From contig JBBKWH010000033.1 of NCBI GenBank assembly GCA_037968855.1, positions 1-49,059 of the forward strand: 49,059 nt of DNA, given 5' to 3'. This document shows positions 33,711 through 41,332 of the stretch, in pieces. The notes below the pieces were generated by a model. It was not told the origin of the DNA, ran no database searches, and worked only from the letters and a program-made list of their open reading frames with translations. The translations under genes were made by a program, and so were the position numbers. Position 1 is the stretch's first letter; each line of letters begins with the position of its first letter. Origin of the DNA: JBBKWH01 sp037968855 (GTDB lineage Bacteria > Pseudomonadota > Gammaproteobacteria > Pseudomonadales > Moraxellaceae).

Positions 33711-34229
33711 TTATGCTGTTGCAGCAGACTGGTCTTGACGGCGTTGTTCGAGTTTGGCCTTCAACTGATCAATGTGCTGTTCTGCCTTCTCAATTTCGGT
33801 ATCGATACTCGCCTCTTGGGTGGCGACTTCAGCCAACTGCTGTTTGGTGGTTAATACCTTGCGCGGGACAGTGGGAACACGCACCTTGGCCTTAGCTGCT
33901 ACCGCATTAAAACGTGATTGTCCGGCTTTGACCTTGGCGGCAATCTCAGTGGCCATCTCAGGAAGCATTGTCATATCGGACGTAAGGGGTAACGGCTTGT
34001 CATTGAGTAGTACACGGAAAATATCGCCAGACTGACGCACCATAAACGTGACTTTCTGTCCGTTCTCAAATCCGTATTCGATGGGCTTAACACTCTCACC
34101 CGCTGTACGTTTGGCCTTGCCAATCACCACGTACGGGATGGATTGACCTACGGCCTTGTTGAGCTTGGTTTTCAGGGTTTGGACAGGCTTATCGCCTTCA
34201 GCAAGGCTTGCATAATTGAACATCGACAT
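33711..34229 (-). CDS. Second DarA-N-domain protein
   Basis: 172 aa from ATG 34229 with AAGGAG 8 nt upstream. Residues about 12-115 parallel residues 229-350 of the 581-aa DarA-like protein: LKTKLNKAVGQSIPYVVIGKAKR, YGFENGQKVTFMVRQSGD, FRVLLNDKPLPLTSD, LPEMATEIAAKVKAGQSRFN. A coiled coil ends the protein. It may be another packaged antirestriction protein. It heads late operon 6, and its ribosome site lies in the loop of a start-codon hairpin. Confidence 0.65.
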   Translation of the reverse strand: MSMFNYASLAEGDKPVQTLKTKLNKAVGQSIPYVVIGKAKRTAGESVKPIEYGFENGQKVTFMVRQSGDIFRVLLNDKPLPLTSDMTMLPEMATEIAAKVKAGQSRFNAVAAKAKVRVPTVPRKVLTTKQQLAEVATQEASIDTEIEKAEQHIDQLKAKLEQRRQDQSAATA

Positions 34230-34256
34230 GGCGCATACTCCTTGGTATTGCGCCAT
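34228..34256 (-). promoter_or_regulatory. Start-codon hairpin of operon 6 with Shine-Dalgarno in the loop
   Basis: ATGGCGCAATAC and GTATGCGCCAT (34245-34256 and 34228-34238) pair over about 11 bp with one bulge. The loop CAAGGA carries the ribosome site and the 3' arm runs into the AUG at 34229. It starts 32 nt after the late element. Confidence 0.75.
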
Positions 34257-34287
34257 TTGTACGGTGGATTTGAGTGTGGTGGCGGGT

Positions 34288-34296
34288 GGTTTGCGC
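34288..34296 (-). promoter_or_regulatory. Late-operon promoter element, operon 6
   Basis: GCGCAAACC on the minus strand, 59 nt upstream of ATG 34229. CACTCA follows after 11 nt; the -10 is the least clear of the six. Confidence 0.65.
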
Positions 34297-34354
34297 GGTT
34301 GCGAATTAAGAAACAGCTAGACTTGGCTGAATTTTTTTTCAGAAGACAGCCATC

Positions 34355-35194
34355 TCAATAGGAAGTAAAGTTAAACTTATAATTACCACTCCACGGTTCA
34401 TAATTTCCCTCATCAAACTGCATACCCCTAATAATACTAAGCATTTTTTCCTCTAATTCTTTATTATTCAAATCACTTGCCACAACACTCACGCTGGTGA
34501 CTCGACCACCAGCAGAAATATCTAACTGAATAGTTATACCTCCTTGTATTGTTGGATTTTCACTTAATGCCCGCTTATAAACACTTTGCAGACGACCTCT
34601 AGCTTGACTCATAACACGCCCAATATCAGAACGCTTTTCCATTGGAACGCTGTCAGATGGCAAAACCGAGGAAGCTTCATCATCACTAGGTTTGGTCACA
34701 TTTGCTGGCTTACTCTTTGGCTCCAACATCGCTTTTAAGGTTTCTGCTAGATGTTTGCCTTCATCAGTTTCAACAAAATTTTTGATAGCCTTGAGCTCTG
34801 AGCTTTGCGATGAATCAAAGTTTTTTGAGATCACGCTGCAAGGCTTCATAAGTCCAATCAATCGTCTATCAAATTCTAGTGTGGCGCGGAATGCACCGTT
34901 GTTCACAATGTCAGATTTCCACTGTCTTACTAAAGACTCTTCATGGAATTTATAGCGTTTTAAAAACTCCTCCTCGCCTAACCTTCTACCAGAAAACATA
35001 GAAAACAGATAAAAGGCACTCAAAATATTATTGGAATCTTGGGTCGTCGTTGACTGTGTCACTGCTGATAGTGTGAGTGCCGAACTTGCCACTACTGCAC
35101 ACTTTGCAGATAGATCCGCTTGATTGACTGGTACAGCATGTGCCGCGACTGAAAATACTAATCCACTAAAAATTAAAGCCTTGATCTTGCGCAT
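34355..35194 (-). CDS. Secreted protein with TonB/AgmX-type C-terminal domain (cargo gene)
   Basis: 279 aa. The signal peptide is RKIKALIFSGLVFSVAAHA with likely cleavage near residue 20. The last 80 residues (GRLQSVYKRALSENPTIQGGITIQLDISAGGRVTSVSVVASDLNNKELEEKMLSIIRGMQF, in parts) match the TonB-like or AgmX/PglI C-terminal pattern; but there is no membrane anchor besides the signal. It is AT-rich, between the murein hydrolase and operon 6. It could modify the envelope of the lysogen, for example blocking TonB-dependent phage entry; this is only inference. Confidence 0.6.
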   Translation of the reverse strand: MRKIKALIFSGLVFSVAAHAVPVNQADLSAKCAVVASSALTLSAVTQSTTTQDSNNILSAFYLFSMFSGRRLGEEEFLKRYKFHEESLVRQWKSDIVNNGAFRATLEFDRRLIGLMKPCSVISKNFDSSQSSELKAIKNFVETDEGKHLAETLKAMLEPKSKPANVTKPSDDEASSVLPSDSVPMEKRSDIGRVMSQARGRLQSVYKRALSENPTIQGGITIQLDISAGGRVTSVSVVASDLNNKELEEKMLSIIRGMQFDEGNYEPWSGNYKFNFTSY

Positions 35195-35214
35195 AACCCT
35201 GATCCATTGTCATT

Positions 35215-35233
35215 GCACAGGCTCCACCTGTGC
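35215..35233. promoter_or_regulatory. Hairpin between murein hydrolase and secreted cargo gene
   Basis: Perfect 7-bp stem GCACAGG/CCTGTGC with a 5-nt loop. No clear T run follows on either strand, so it may be a weak terminator or a processing site. Confidence 0.4.
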
Positions 35234-35256
35234 TTTGACGTGATCATATCAATCAG

Positions 35257-37422
35257 CTAGGTGATTTGTCCCACCATCCCCAACCCTCCAGTGATCAAAT
35301 GCGCCAATTGGCGATCTCCCACATTCTGAGTCATCGAATCATCACTCATTGATGTAGCTGGCACTGCTGACTGTGGTGTATTAATCCGCTGTGACGTTTG
35401 GGGCTGCGTGGGAAGCTTTGGCGCTGGCTGATATTGTGGCCGGTATGGAATAGCAGGGGTGATCACCTTGGTATGTGGCACAGTTGGAATCGCCATCTTG
35501 TTGCTTGGCATAAACTGATCAAGTAACGCTTGACCTTCGGCTTGGCTAATAGGCACTTGTTTTTGAGGTGTTACCGTTTGTGTAGGCTTATTCTGAATTG
35601 AATCAGGTTGTGTGACTCCAGCCGCCTGTACCGCATCTTTACGTTCACGCGCATAACGTGCCAGTGCATTCCGTTTATCCTTATCACTCATGCGATTTGA
35701 TTTCAGACCGCTCACATACCTTGCACGCGCATCATAGAACGCATTGATCTGCTGATCTGGGCTCATTGATTTAAAGCCACGCTGTTGACCTGCTGCATTC
35801 ACAATTTTGGCAACACCACCGTGCTGAATCGATGCACTAAACAGGGCTTCACGCACGCCCTCATTGTCCAGCTTGAATCCCTGACTGGTCGCATTAGCAA
35901 CCTGTGGATCATAGAACTTCAGTTTAGCGGCATGGTGCTGCGCTGCTCTAAAATCTGGATCAGTTGATAACGCCTTCCACTTATCACCAAATGCCTTGGT
36001 TGAAGGTGTTAAACCGGCGAAGTGCTGACGGTACTGCGGGTTTGCATCAAAGAACTGCTTTAGACCACCGGCCTTGTCATTGAACTGGTAGCGCCCATAA
36101 GCATCTGAACCATTATTGTCACGGGCAACAGATCCGTAGTCACCCTCATATTTGGATGATAACCACCCGATAGGCCGACCAGACGCACCTCCCTGATCCA
36201 AACCGCCAACGCCACCCTGTAACCGTTGCTGCGCGGCTTCATACGAACCCATAGGCATGCCGTAATAACCGGCTTGTGAATCTGGATATTTTTCTCGCAA
36301 TTCTTGGCGTGCAGACTCACTGCCAAAGGATGACTTTAATGTCAGCCAACGCTCCTTCCACGACATTGCAGCGGGTGACTTACTTTTCACGGGCTCTTGT
36401 GAGCCATTATCAGACCCACCAAAAAGACTTACTGCCTTAGCCACCAACCATGCAACCAATGCAGCCCCCATCGCGGCAGCAATGACCGTGGACATTGCAC
36501 TTAAACCCGCTGCTATCCCTGCCAGCAACAATGGGGCAAGGCGTAATAAGATCATCCAACTGCTACCACCACCACCCTCTCGACTGCCTTCTTTGGTCAT
36601 CCGGCGAAGCAACCGCTCCACGATCCGATTATGTTTAGACTGCTCTTTGGGCAATTTGTCCTTTTTGCCAAACACCCACGTCACGGCACGAAATACACCT
36701 GCTTCACGCAATGCTTCAACGGTGGGATCTACGCCCTGTGTGGCATCCTGCATACCTTGTCCAACGGCATGTGCCAACTTGTCCCAATAGGCGGGTGACT
36801 CACCGGTACGCCCCACTTGATCGGCATCACCATCGTTAGCGGCTGATGGTCGATTACGTGTGGTGATATCCGTGGTCGGCTGTCCACTTGGCAACCAGCG
36901 TCCACTGGCATCACGTTGACGGCCTTGGCTGTTAGGTTTGGTACTGCCCGAAGGTGCTGTGGGATCTGGCTGCCCAACTGTGGATTGATCAGTCTTTACT
37001 GCTGTAGATGTGGTGGACTGCTGGTCTGTATCTGCTACCGGTGGCGTGCTTGAGATCCACCGCCCACGTGCGTGACGCTGCCGCTGTGATCGTGGCATCC
37101 CATGATCGGCTACCGATGGTATGGCTGGCTGTGCTGTTGCGATGTCTTGAGTCACTTGTGACGATACTTGATCAACGATTTGATCAATGACGCTATTCGC
37201 TGACCGCTTACGGCGGCGCTGCTGTGGCTGTGGTGCTCGTGGGACAAGCTGCTGCTGTCCATCACGCAAGATATCTAGGATCTCATCGGTATCTTGGCCA
37301 ATACCATCAATCGTATTACGCAGGTCATTAGCAACGGGTGGTGTGTTTTGGCCTTGGCTATCGAGTGAATCAAGTAGCGGATCATCTGGCCATTGATCCT
37401 GTTGGCTGTCATTCGGATTCAT
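35257..37422 (-). CDS. Virion-associated murein hydrolase, possible tape-measure protein
   Basis: 721 aa. An N-terminal Gln/Arg/Pro-rich region contains two RQRxAxGRW motifs (about 114-122 and 169-176). Hydrophobic helices lie at about 288-335. A lysozyme/chitosanase-like domain spans about 415-580, with E426 in KYEGDYG followed by DAYGRYQF and ASIQHGG. A Pro/Gln-rich tail ends in TQNVGDRQLAHLITGGLGM. Such proteins open peptidoglycan during DNA entry. No longer tape-measure candidate is present in the window, and the membrane helices fit that role. Confidence 0.6.
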   Translation of the reverse strand: MNPNDSQQDQWPDDPLLDSLDSQGQNTPPVANDLRNTIDGIGQDTDEILDILRDGQQQLVPRAPQPQQRRRKRSANSVIDQIVDQVSSQVTQDIATAQPAIPSVADHGMPRSQRQRHARGRWISSTPPVADTDQQSTTSTAVKTDQSTVGQPDPTAPSGSTKPNSQGRQRDASGRWLPSGQPTTDITTRNRPSAANDGDADQVGRTGESPAYWDKLAHAVGQGMQDATQGVDPTVEALREAGVFRAVTWVFGKKDKLPKEQSKHNRIVERLLRRMTKEGSREGGGGSSWMILLRLAPLLLAGIAAGLSAMSTVIAAAMGAALVAWLVAKAVSLFGGSDNGSQEPVKSKSPAAMSWKERWLTLKSSFGSESARQELREKYPDSQAGYYGMPMGSYEAAQQRLQGGVGGLDQGGASGRPIGWLSSKYEGDYGSVARDNNGSDAYGRYQFNDKAGGLKQFFDANPQYRQHFAGLTPSTKAFGDKWKALSTDPDFRAAQHHAAKLKFYDPQVANATSQGFKLDNEGVREALFSASIQHGGVAKIVNAAGQQRGFKSMSPDQQINAFYDARARYVSGLKSNRMSDKDKRNALARYARERKDAVQAAGVTQPDSIQNKPTQTVTPQKQVPISQAEGQALLDQFMPSNKMAIPTVPHTKVITPAIPYRPQYQPAPKLPTQPQTSQRINTPQSAVPATSMSDDSMTQNVGDRQLAHLITGGLGMVGQIT

Positions 37423-38236
37423 CTTGCGCCTCAGTCATCGGAAGGTGTTCAACTAATCGGGTACCTTCAAAAAACTCACCCGATGTAATTTTGTTTTGTC
37501 GTTCATACATGGCTTGGCGCTGCGCCTCCAAGTCACTAGACGCAACTTCTAGTGACGCTTCCAACTCTTGAATCTTGGCCATCCGCTCGGCGTTTTTGCC
37601 CTCTTGGAACATCTCTTCGCTAATACCCCATACCAAAAAGGCGTGTTTGGCCATATTCAGGTTTGAGCGGGTCAGCATTTCCAACACGGTGGCGCGTTTG
37701 GCGGCCATCGTGATCAGATCATTGGCTATCTCAGGGTTATTCAATACCTGATGCTGAGTCGGGCATGCATCCATGATTTGCCCAAACATCACATCTAAGT
37801 TTTCGCATCGATCACGATTGGTTTGGATCACCTGTGCACGGTGGTCAATTGACTGTTGTGACAGTACGATGATTGGTGATGGGTCCACACTTTTCGACTG
37901 ATCAAATTCGACCTCATGCATGCTCTTTTTGTACTGCGCATACGACCATTCACTATCATTTGATTTATCGTCATTTTCTGGGGTCGAATTGAGGTCTAAT
38001 TTGGGGTCTTTTAGACCATCTTTAGACCTCGGTTTTAGACCTTTGTTTAGACCTATCTTTTTCCAACCTTCCCTCTCGCAGCGGGTGCGACAAACTTTCT
38101 CACTTGGCATTTCTGACTGAAGTGCCGCGCCAACTTGCTCAAGAACTTCACGCCACGAAATCTTGGGTACAGACTCCCAAAGGGTGCGAATCGCCAACCA
38201 GACTTCATCAGGGTATTTGTTTGGACGGCTTGCCAT
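37409..38236 (-). CDS. DNA-binding protein, terminase small subunit candidate
   Basis: 275 aa. The N-terminus (PNKYPDEVWLAIRTLWESVPKISWREVLEQVG) looks like an HTH of the terminase small-subunit type, and RTRCEREGWKK follows. A polar linker is encoded by the TTTAGACC repeat array. A helical and coiled C-terminal half (about 130-260) could form the ring. P1 pac lies within pacA, so internal repeats fit. Against this, TerL is 10 kb away in another operon. It overlaps the hydrolase gene by 14 nt. Confidence 0.45.
   Translation of the reverse strand: MASRPNKYPDEVWLAIRTLWESVPKISWREVLEQVGAALQSEMPSEKVCRTRCEREGWKKIGLNKGLKPRSKDGLKDPKLDLNSTPENDDKSNDSEWSYAQYKKSMHEVEFDQSKSVDPSPIIVLSQQSIDHRAQVIQTNRDRCENLDVMFGQIMDACPTQHQVLNNPEIANDLITMAAKRATVLEMLTRSNLNMAKHAFLVWGISEEMFQEGKNAERMAKIQELEASLEVASSDLEAQRQAMYERQNKITSGEFFEGTRLVEHLPMTEAQDESE
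37993..38053. repeat. Phased TTTAGACC repeats, candidate pac site
   Basis: TTTAGACC at 38010, 38021, 38034 and 38046 (spacings 11, 13, 12 bp, about one helical turn), with inverted copies near 37993 (GGTCTAA) and 38005 (GGTCT-TTT-AGACC palindrome). The spacing changes the reading frame, so the repeat is conserved as DNA, not protein. Confidence 0.7.
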
Positions 38237-38839
38237 TTAGATCTCCCCCTCAAGACCCTCCCACAGGGCAAGATGCCCAAGATGCTTACCGTCATCGTGC
38301 TCAATAGCATCCTGCACAGCCCGATCAATCAGGCGCAGTCTGTGCTGTTGGCGGTTCTGGATTTGCTGCGTCATCATTTTGAGAGTGTGCAGCTCGGTCT
38401 GGACTCCAGCGTCTAGGTTTGCGCTGTTCTGGACGACTTGGGTAAATTTATTGACCTGCTCAACCAAAGCACTGGTTTCACAGTCTGGGATGACGCGGCG
38501 GGTTTGATTCAAAATCGACTTGACCAAGGTTTGATTGAGTCGTTCGCTCATCATTTTGAGTGAACAGAGCATGGCACCGGCATAGGTGGCATCCGCATCG
38601 GGTGCGACGTCCACGCATAAGCCAAACAGGTAGTTGATATTCACATCGTAGACAACAGCAATCCGGATGAGATACGGCAGGCTTGGAAAACGCTGACCGG
38701 TCTCCCATTGCGACAGTAAGTTTTGGTCACAGCCGATCAGCTCCGCTGACTGGCTCTGGGTATACCGTAGTCCTCTACGTGTTGCTGCGAGATTACGGCC
38801 AAGAATCACGCGCAACTTATCCATCTGTTCCTTTTGCAT
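38237..38839 (-). CDS. XRE-family transcriptional regulator
   Basis: 200 aa from ATG 38839 with AAAGGA just upstream; GTG 38860 is less likely. The HTH lies at about residues 7-62 (LRVILGRNLAATRRGLRYTQSQSAELIGCDQNLLSQWETGQRFPSLPYLIRIAVVYDVNINYLFG), clearly XRE. The C-terminal 130 residues are helical and may sense a partner or oligomerise. It lies in the middle of the early operon, ending one base before the TerS candidate. Possible role: controlling the early-to-late switch. Confidence 0.75.
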   Translation of the reverse strand: MQKEQMDKLRVILGRNLAATRRGLRYTQSQSAELIGCDQNLLSQWETGQRFPSLPYLIRIAVVYDVNINYLFGLCVDVAPDADATYAGAMLCSLKMMSERLNQTLVKSILNQTRRVIPDCETSALVEQVNKFTQVVQNSANLDAGVQTELHTLKMMTQQIQNRQQHRLRLIDRAVQDAIEHDDGKHLGHLALWEGLEGEI

Positions 38840-38862
38840 AGATCCTTTATCCCTCAGCACAT

Positions 38863-39348
38863 TTAAACCTGAATCATTTGGGTGGGTGGTAAACGCATAT
38901 AGGCTTCAAGCACCTTGATGGCTTCATTGGCGCTGTAGCAGATATGCACTTGGTATCCTTCGTCTTGCATTCGTGGAATCTCGTGTTTTTGTTCGGTAGA
39001 TGGACGGCCACCTTTGGCTTTCATCTCAATAAACAAACCAATATGGCCACCACGGGCAATCGGTAAAAACAGATCTAAAAATCCTTTACGGGTTCCCATC
39101 CGTTTGAGCTTGGCCCCTTCTGGACAGTAGGTTTTGCCACTGGCGTCGGTCTTAGTAGGACGTAGGCCGCCATTCGGTGAGTGGTGCAGGTAGTCCGCTA
39201 ACTTGGCTTGCTTGTAGGGAATGAACTTGGCCCATGTGATCACCCGTGATTGTTCGGACTCCTCATCTGGGCTGACAGGCTCACTCAGAATCGTTTTCTG
39301 AAAACCAGTTAAGCCAGGGAACGCGGTAGTCCAGTTACGTCGGCTCAT
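38863..39348 (-). CDS. VRR-NUC domain endonuclease
   Basis: 161 aa, start overlapping the methylase stop as ATGA. Matches the VRR-NUC pattern: ESEQSRVITWAKFI, LHHSPNGGLR, MGTRKGFLDLFLPIARGGHIGLFIEMKAKGGRPSTEQKHEIPRMQDEGYQVHICYSANEAIKVLEAY. Catalytic residues are E in SEQ, D in FLDLFL, and E-x-K in IEMKAK. Phage members probably act as Holliday-junction or structure-specific nucleases in replication and recombination. It sits beside the O-like gene. Confidence 0.8.
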   Translation of the reverse strand: MSRRNWTTAFPGLTGFQKTILSEPVSPDEESEQSRVITWAKFIPYKQAKLADYLHHSPNGGLRPTKTDASGKTYCPEGAKLKRMGTRKGFLDLFLPIARGGHIGLFIEMKAKGGRPSTEQKHEIPRMQDEGYQVHICYSANEAIKVLEAYMRLPPTQMIQV

Positions 39349-40478
39349 GCTACAGACCCCTGATTTTCAAATAGGATGGCTTTAGCGATCGCGCGGCCAA
39401 TCCATTGGATGACGGGCACGGCCATGCTGTTGCCCAGCGCTTTATAGCGAGGACTATCCGTACAAAGGTCAGCAGTTTTTTTGCGATAGGGAATTTTTGT
39501 GTATGTGTCGCTAAAACCTTGCAGGCGCTCACACTCAACTGGTGTAAGGCGACGCACAGTTAGCGAATCATGAAAGCACACAGCTTCGGCTTGAGGGTGT
39601 GCGCTGCCCAAGCATCCAAACACCTCGGTGCTGTGGCTTGGGTCTTGTCGAGCGTTGAACGCAATGACGAGATCGTCAGCATCTTTGCTGTTGTGAGCGG
39701 TTTTTGTGCTTGCGATATCAAGATGCAAGTAACAATCGCGCCGCTGTTGAGTAAACGGCACCAATAGACTTATGGGTGTTCCCGCTCCACGACTGCGACC
39801 AGCGCTTGCTTCAAGAGTAGCGGCAACGACCTGCTGCGCGTCTCTGCACGGCGCAGAATCCCCGCGCAAGCTAGAGGGCTCAAGTAGTATCGGCGGTCGA
39901 CAGGTCCAGTCTCCAAAATCTGCGAGAGCGAACACACGCTTGCGGCGCTGCGCCAGTCCGTTCCATTGTGCGTCCAGTACGCTCCATTCGACCATTGCAT
40001 CGTCGCCCACCGCTGCGCCTTCTGTGCCCCAGCCGTTTTTGGGGGTGTCGATTGATCTGCATCCAGCCATAGCCGCAACCACTGCTGCAAAATCTCGCCC
40101 TTGGTTGCTGCTGAATGCACCGGGTACGTTTTCCCAGAGTGCAAATCGACAACCGTTGTGCTGTCTAGCCCAGCCCATAATTCTAATTGCATCGTAAAAT
40201 AATCCTGATCGTGTACCAGATAGCCCAGCTTGCTTGCCTGCAACGCTAAGGTCTTGGCAAGGACTGCCAAAAACCACCAAGTCGATTGGCCCTAGGTTTT
40301 TGATTTGCTCAGCGGTAATTTTGGTCACGTCGCCAAGGTTTGGAGTGCTTGGGTAGTGATGCGCCAAAAGCGCACATGGAAACGGTTCAATCTCGGCAAC
40401 GGCGACACAGTGCCAGCCAAGCGGTGACCATGCGACTGTGGCGGCTTCAAGGCCGGAAAATAGCGAGAGGTATCTCAT
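39345..40478 (-). CDS. dcm: DNA (cytosine-5) methyltransferase
   Basis: 377 aa. 5mC-methylase motifs in order: I (LSLFSGLEAATVAW), IV with the catalytic Cys (VVFGSPCQDLS, about 70-80), VI (ALWENVPGAFSSN), VIII region, then the target-recognition region and IX-X (RRLTPVECERLQGFSDTYTKIP, RYKALGNSMAVPVIQWIG). No partner restriction enzyme is seen, so it is an orphan phage methylase, probably shielding phage DNA from host restriction alongside the DarA-like proteins. Overlaps the O-like gene as ATGA. The target sequence cannot be read from the gene. Confidence 0.9.
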   Translation of the reverse strand: MRYLSLFSGLEAATVAWSPLGWHCVAVAEIEPFPCALLAHHYPSTPNLGDVTKITAEQIKNLGPIDLVVFGSPCQDLSVAGKQAGLSGTRSGLFYDAIRIMGWARQHNGCRFALWENVPGAFSSNQGRDFAAVVAAMAGCRSIDTPKNGWGTEGAAVGDDAMVEWSVLDAQWNGLAQRRKRVFALADFGDWTCRPPILLEPSSLRGDSAPCRDAQQVVAATLEASAGRSRGAGTPISLLVPFTQQRRDCYLHLDIASTKTAHNSKDADDLVIAFNARQDPSHSTEVFGCLGSAHPQAEAVCFHDSLTVRRLTPVECERLQGFSDTYTKIPYRKKTADLCTDSPRYKALGNSMAVPVIQWIGRAIAKAILFENQGSVA

Positions 40479-41332
40479 GCTGCCACCTGCTCAGCCAGAC
40501 CCATTTCGGCCAGCGTGTACCACATCGCACGAATAAACCCGCCATTGGTTTTCATGTGTAAAACCGTCATAGCCAACTGATTCGCTTGTTTTGATCCTGC
40601 AAGGGCTAGACAGGGGTCATCGACAGACAGGTCAACGCACAACCGGCGCAAGTCTTGATAAAATTGGCTGACTGCTGGTGACAGAGTGTTGAGAGTTTGA
40701 ACACTGGCTTGTGAATGGTTTGGTTTTAATCGACCACGCACTGTTGGCAATGATTCAGGTGGCTTAGGTGATTCTCGCTGTATGGTTTCAGCCAAGCCTG
40801 ATTTTTGATCTTCAAAAACCCTAGAAGATTTCTCTTGTTTTAAAAGCTTGGTTTCTTGTTTTAAAAGATTGTTTTCTGTGTGTCCAATTTTTGGACTAGC
40901 ACTAGTCCAATTTTTGGACTGGTTAGAGTCCATTTTTTGGACTAGTGCTGGTTCAATTTTTAGACTAGCAGAATCATCAACTGGTCCATTTTTTGGACTA
41001 GCTGGCTGGTCTATTTTTTGGACTAGTCCATTTTTTAGACTAGATAAAGGTTCGTCAGAAATGCGGTAAAAATTGCCCTTTGGATTCTTGATTTCATCAA
41101 TTAAACCGATATCGACTAGTTCAGTGACAGCTCGTGCAACCGTACTCCGGCTCTTAACGCCACTGAACAACATGAACTGGCTGATGCTGATTTGATCTGT
41201 CTGTTTTTGCCAACCACGTGTCTTACGGACAATCAGAAGATACAGCACTGTCGCAACAGGTGAGACCTTCGACATAGCATGATCAACATAATCATTTGTG
41301 ACTTGGAATGAGTTGGGAATGAATGCGCTCAT
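40475..41332 (-). CDS. Replication protein O-like initiator with iterons in its gene
   Basis: 285 aa from ATG 41332, which overlaps the upstream stop as ATGA. The N-terminal winged helix (FIPNSFQVTNDYVDHAMSKVSPVATVLYLLIVRKTRGWQKQTDQISISQFMLFSGVKSRSTVARAVTEL, in parts) is the phage replication protein O N-terminal domain. The middle, encoded by the iteron array, is low-complexity linker. The C-terminal 70 residues probably recruit the host or phage helicase loader. In lambda, O binds iterons inside its own gene, and the same layout is seen here. Confidence 0.8.
   Translation of the reverse strand: MSAFIPNSFQVTNDYVDHAMSKVSPVATVLYLLIVRKTRGWQKQTDQISISQFMLFSGVKSRSTVARAVTELVDIGLIDEIKNPKGNFYRISDEPLSSLKNGLVQKIDQPASPKNGPVDDSASLKIEPALVQKMDSNQSKNWTSASPKIGHTENNLLKQETKLLKQEKSSRVFEDQKSGLAETIQRESPKPPESLPTVRGRLKPNHSQASVQTLNTLSPAVSQFYQDLRRLCVDLSVDDPCLALAGSKQANQLAMTVLHMKTNGGFIRAMWYTLAEMGLAEQVAA
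40882..41040. repeat. Seven iterons, candidate replication origin
   Basis: GTCCAWTTTTTGGAC-type 15-mers start at 40882, 40905, 40928, 40951, 40984, 41009 and 41026; two have TAGAC for TGGAC. Each has GTCCA/TGGAC inverted arms. The first four are exactly 23 bp apart, which is not a multiple of three, so selection is on DNA. An adjacent AT-rich tract (about 40,800-40,880) could unwind. Confidence 0.85.

Noticed and set aside
38416..38424. Seventh copy of the late element inside the XRE gene
   Set aside because: It lies in coding sequence, 180 nt from the next start, without the downstream C/AA pattern or -10 spacing; about 0.4 chance copies are expected.
39770..40270. Overlapping 140-166 aa frames inside the methylase gene
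   Set aside because: The cytosine methylase motifs are all in the 39345-40478 frame; the others have no motif and no start signal.
40882..41040. CRISPR array reading of the repeats in the O-like gene
   Set aside because: Repeats are 15 bp with 2-18 bp gaps, palindromic and inside a coding gene; no cas genes are present.
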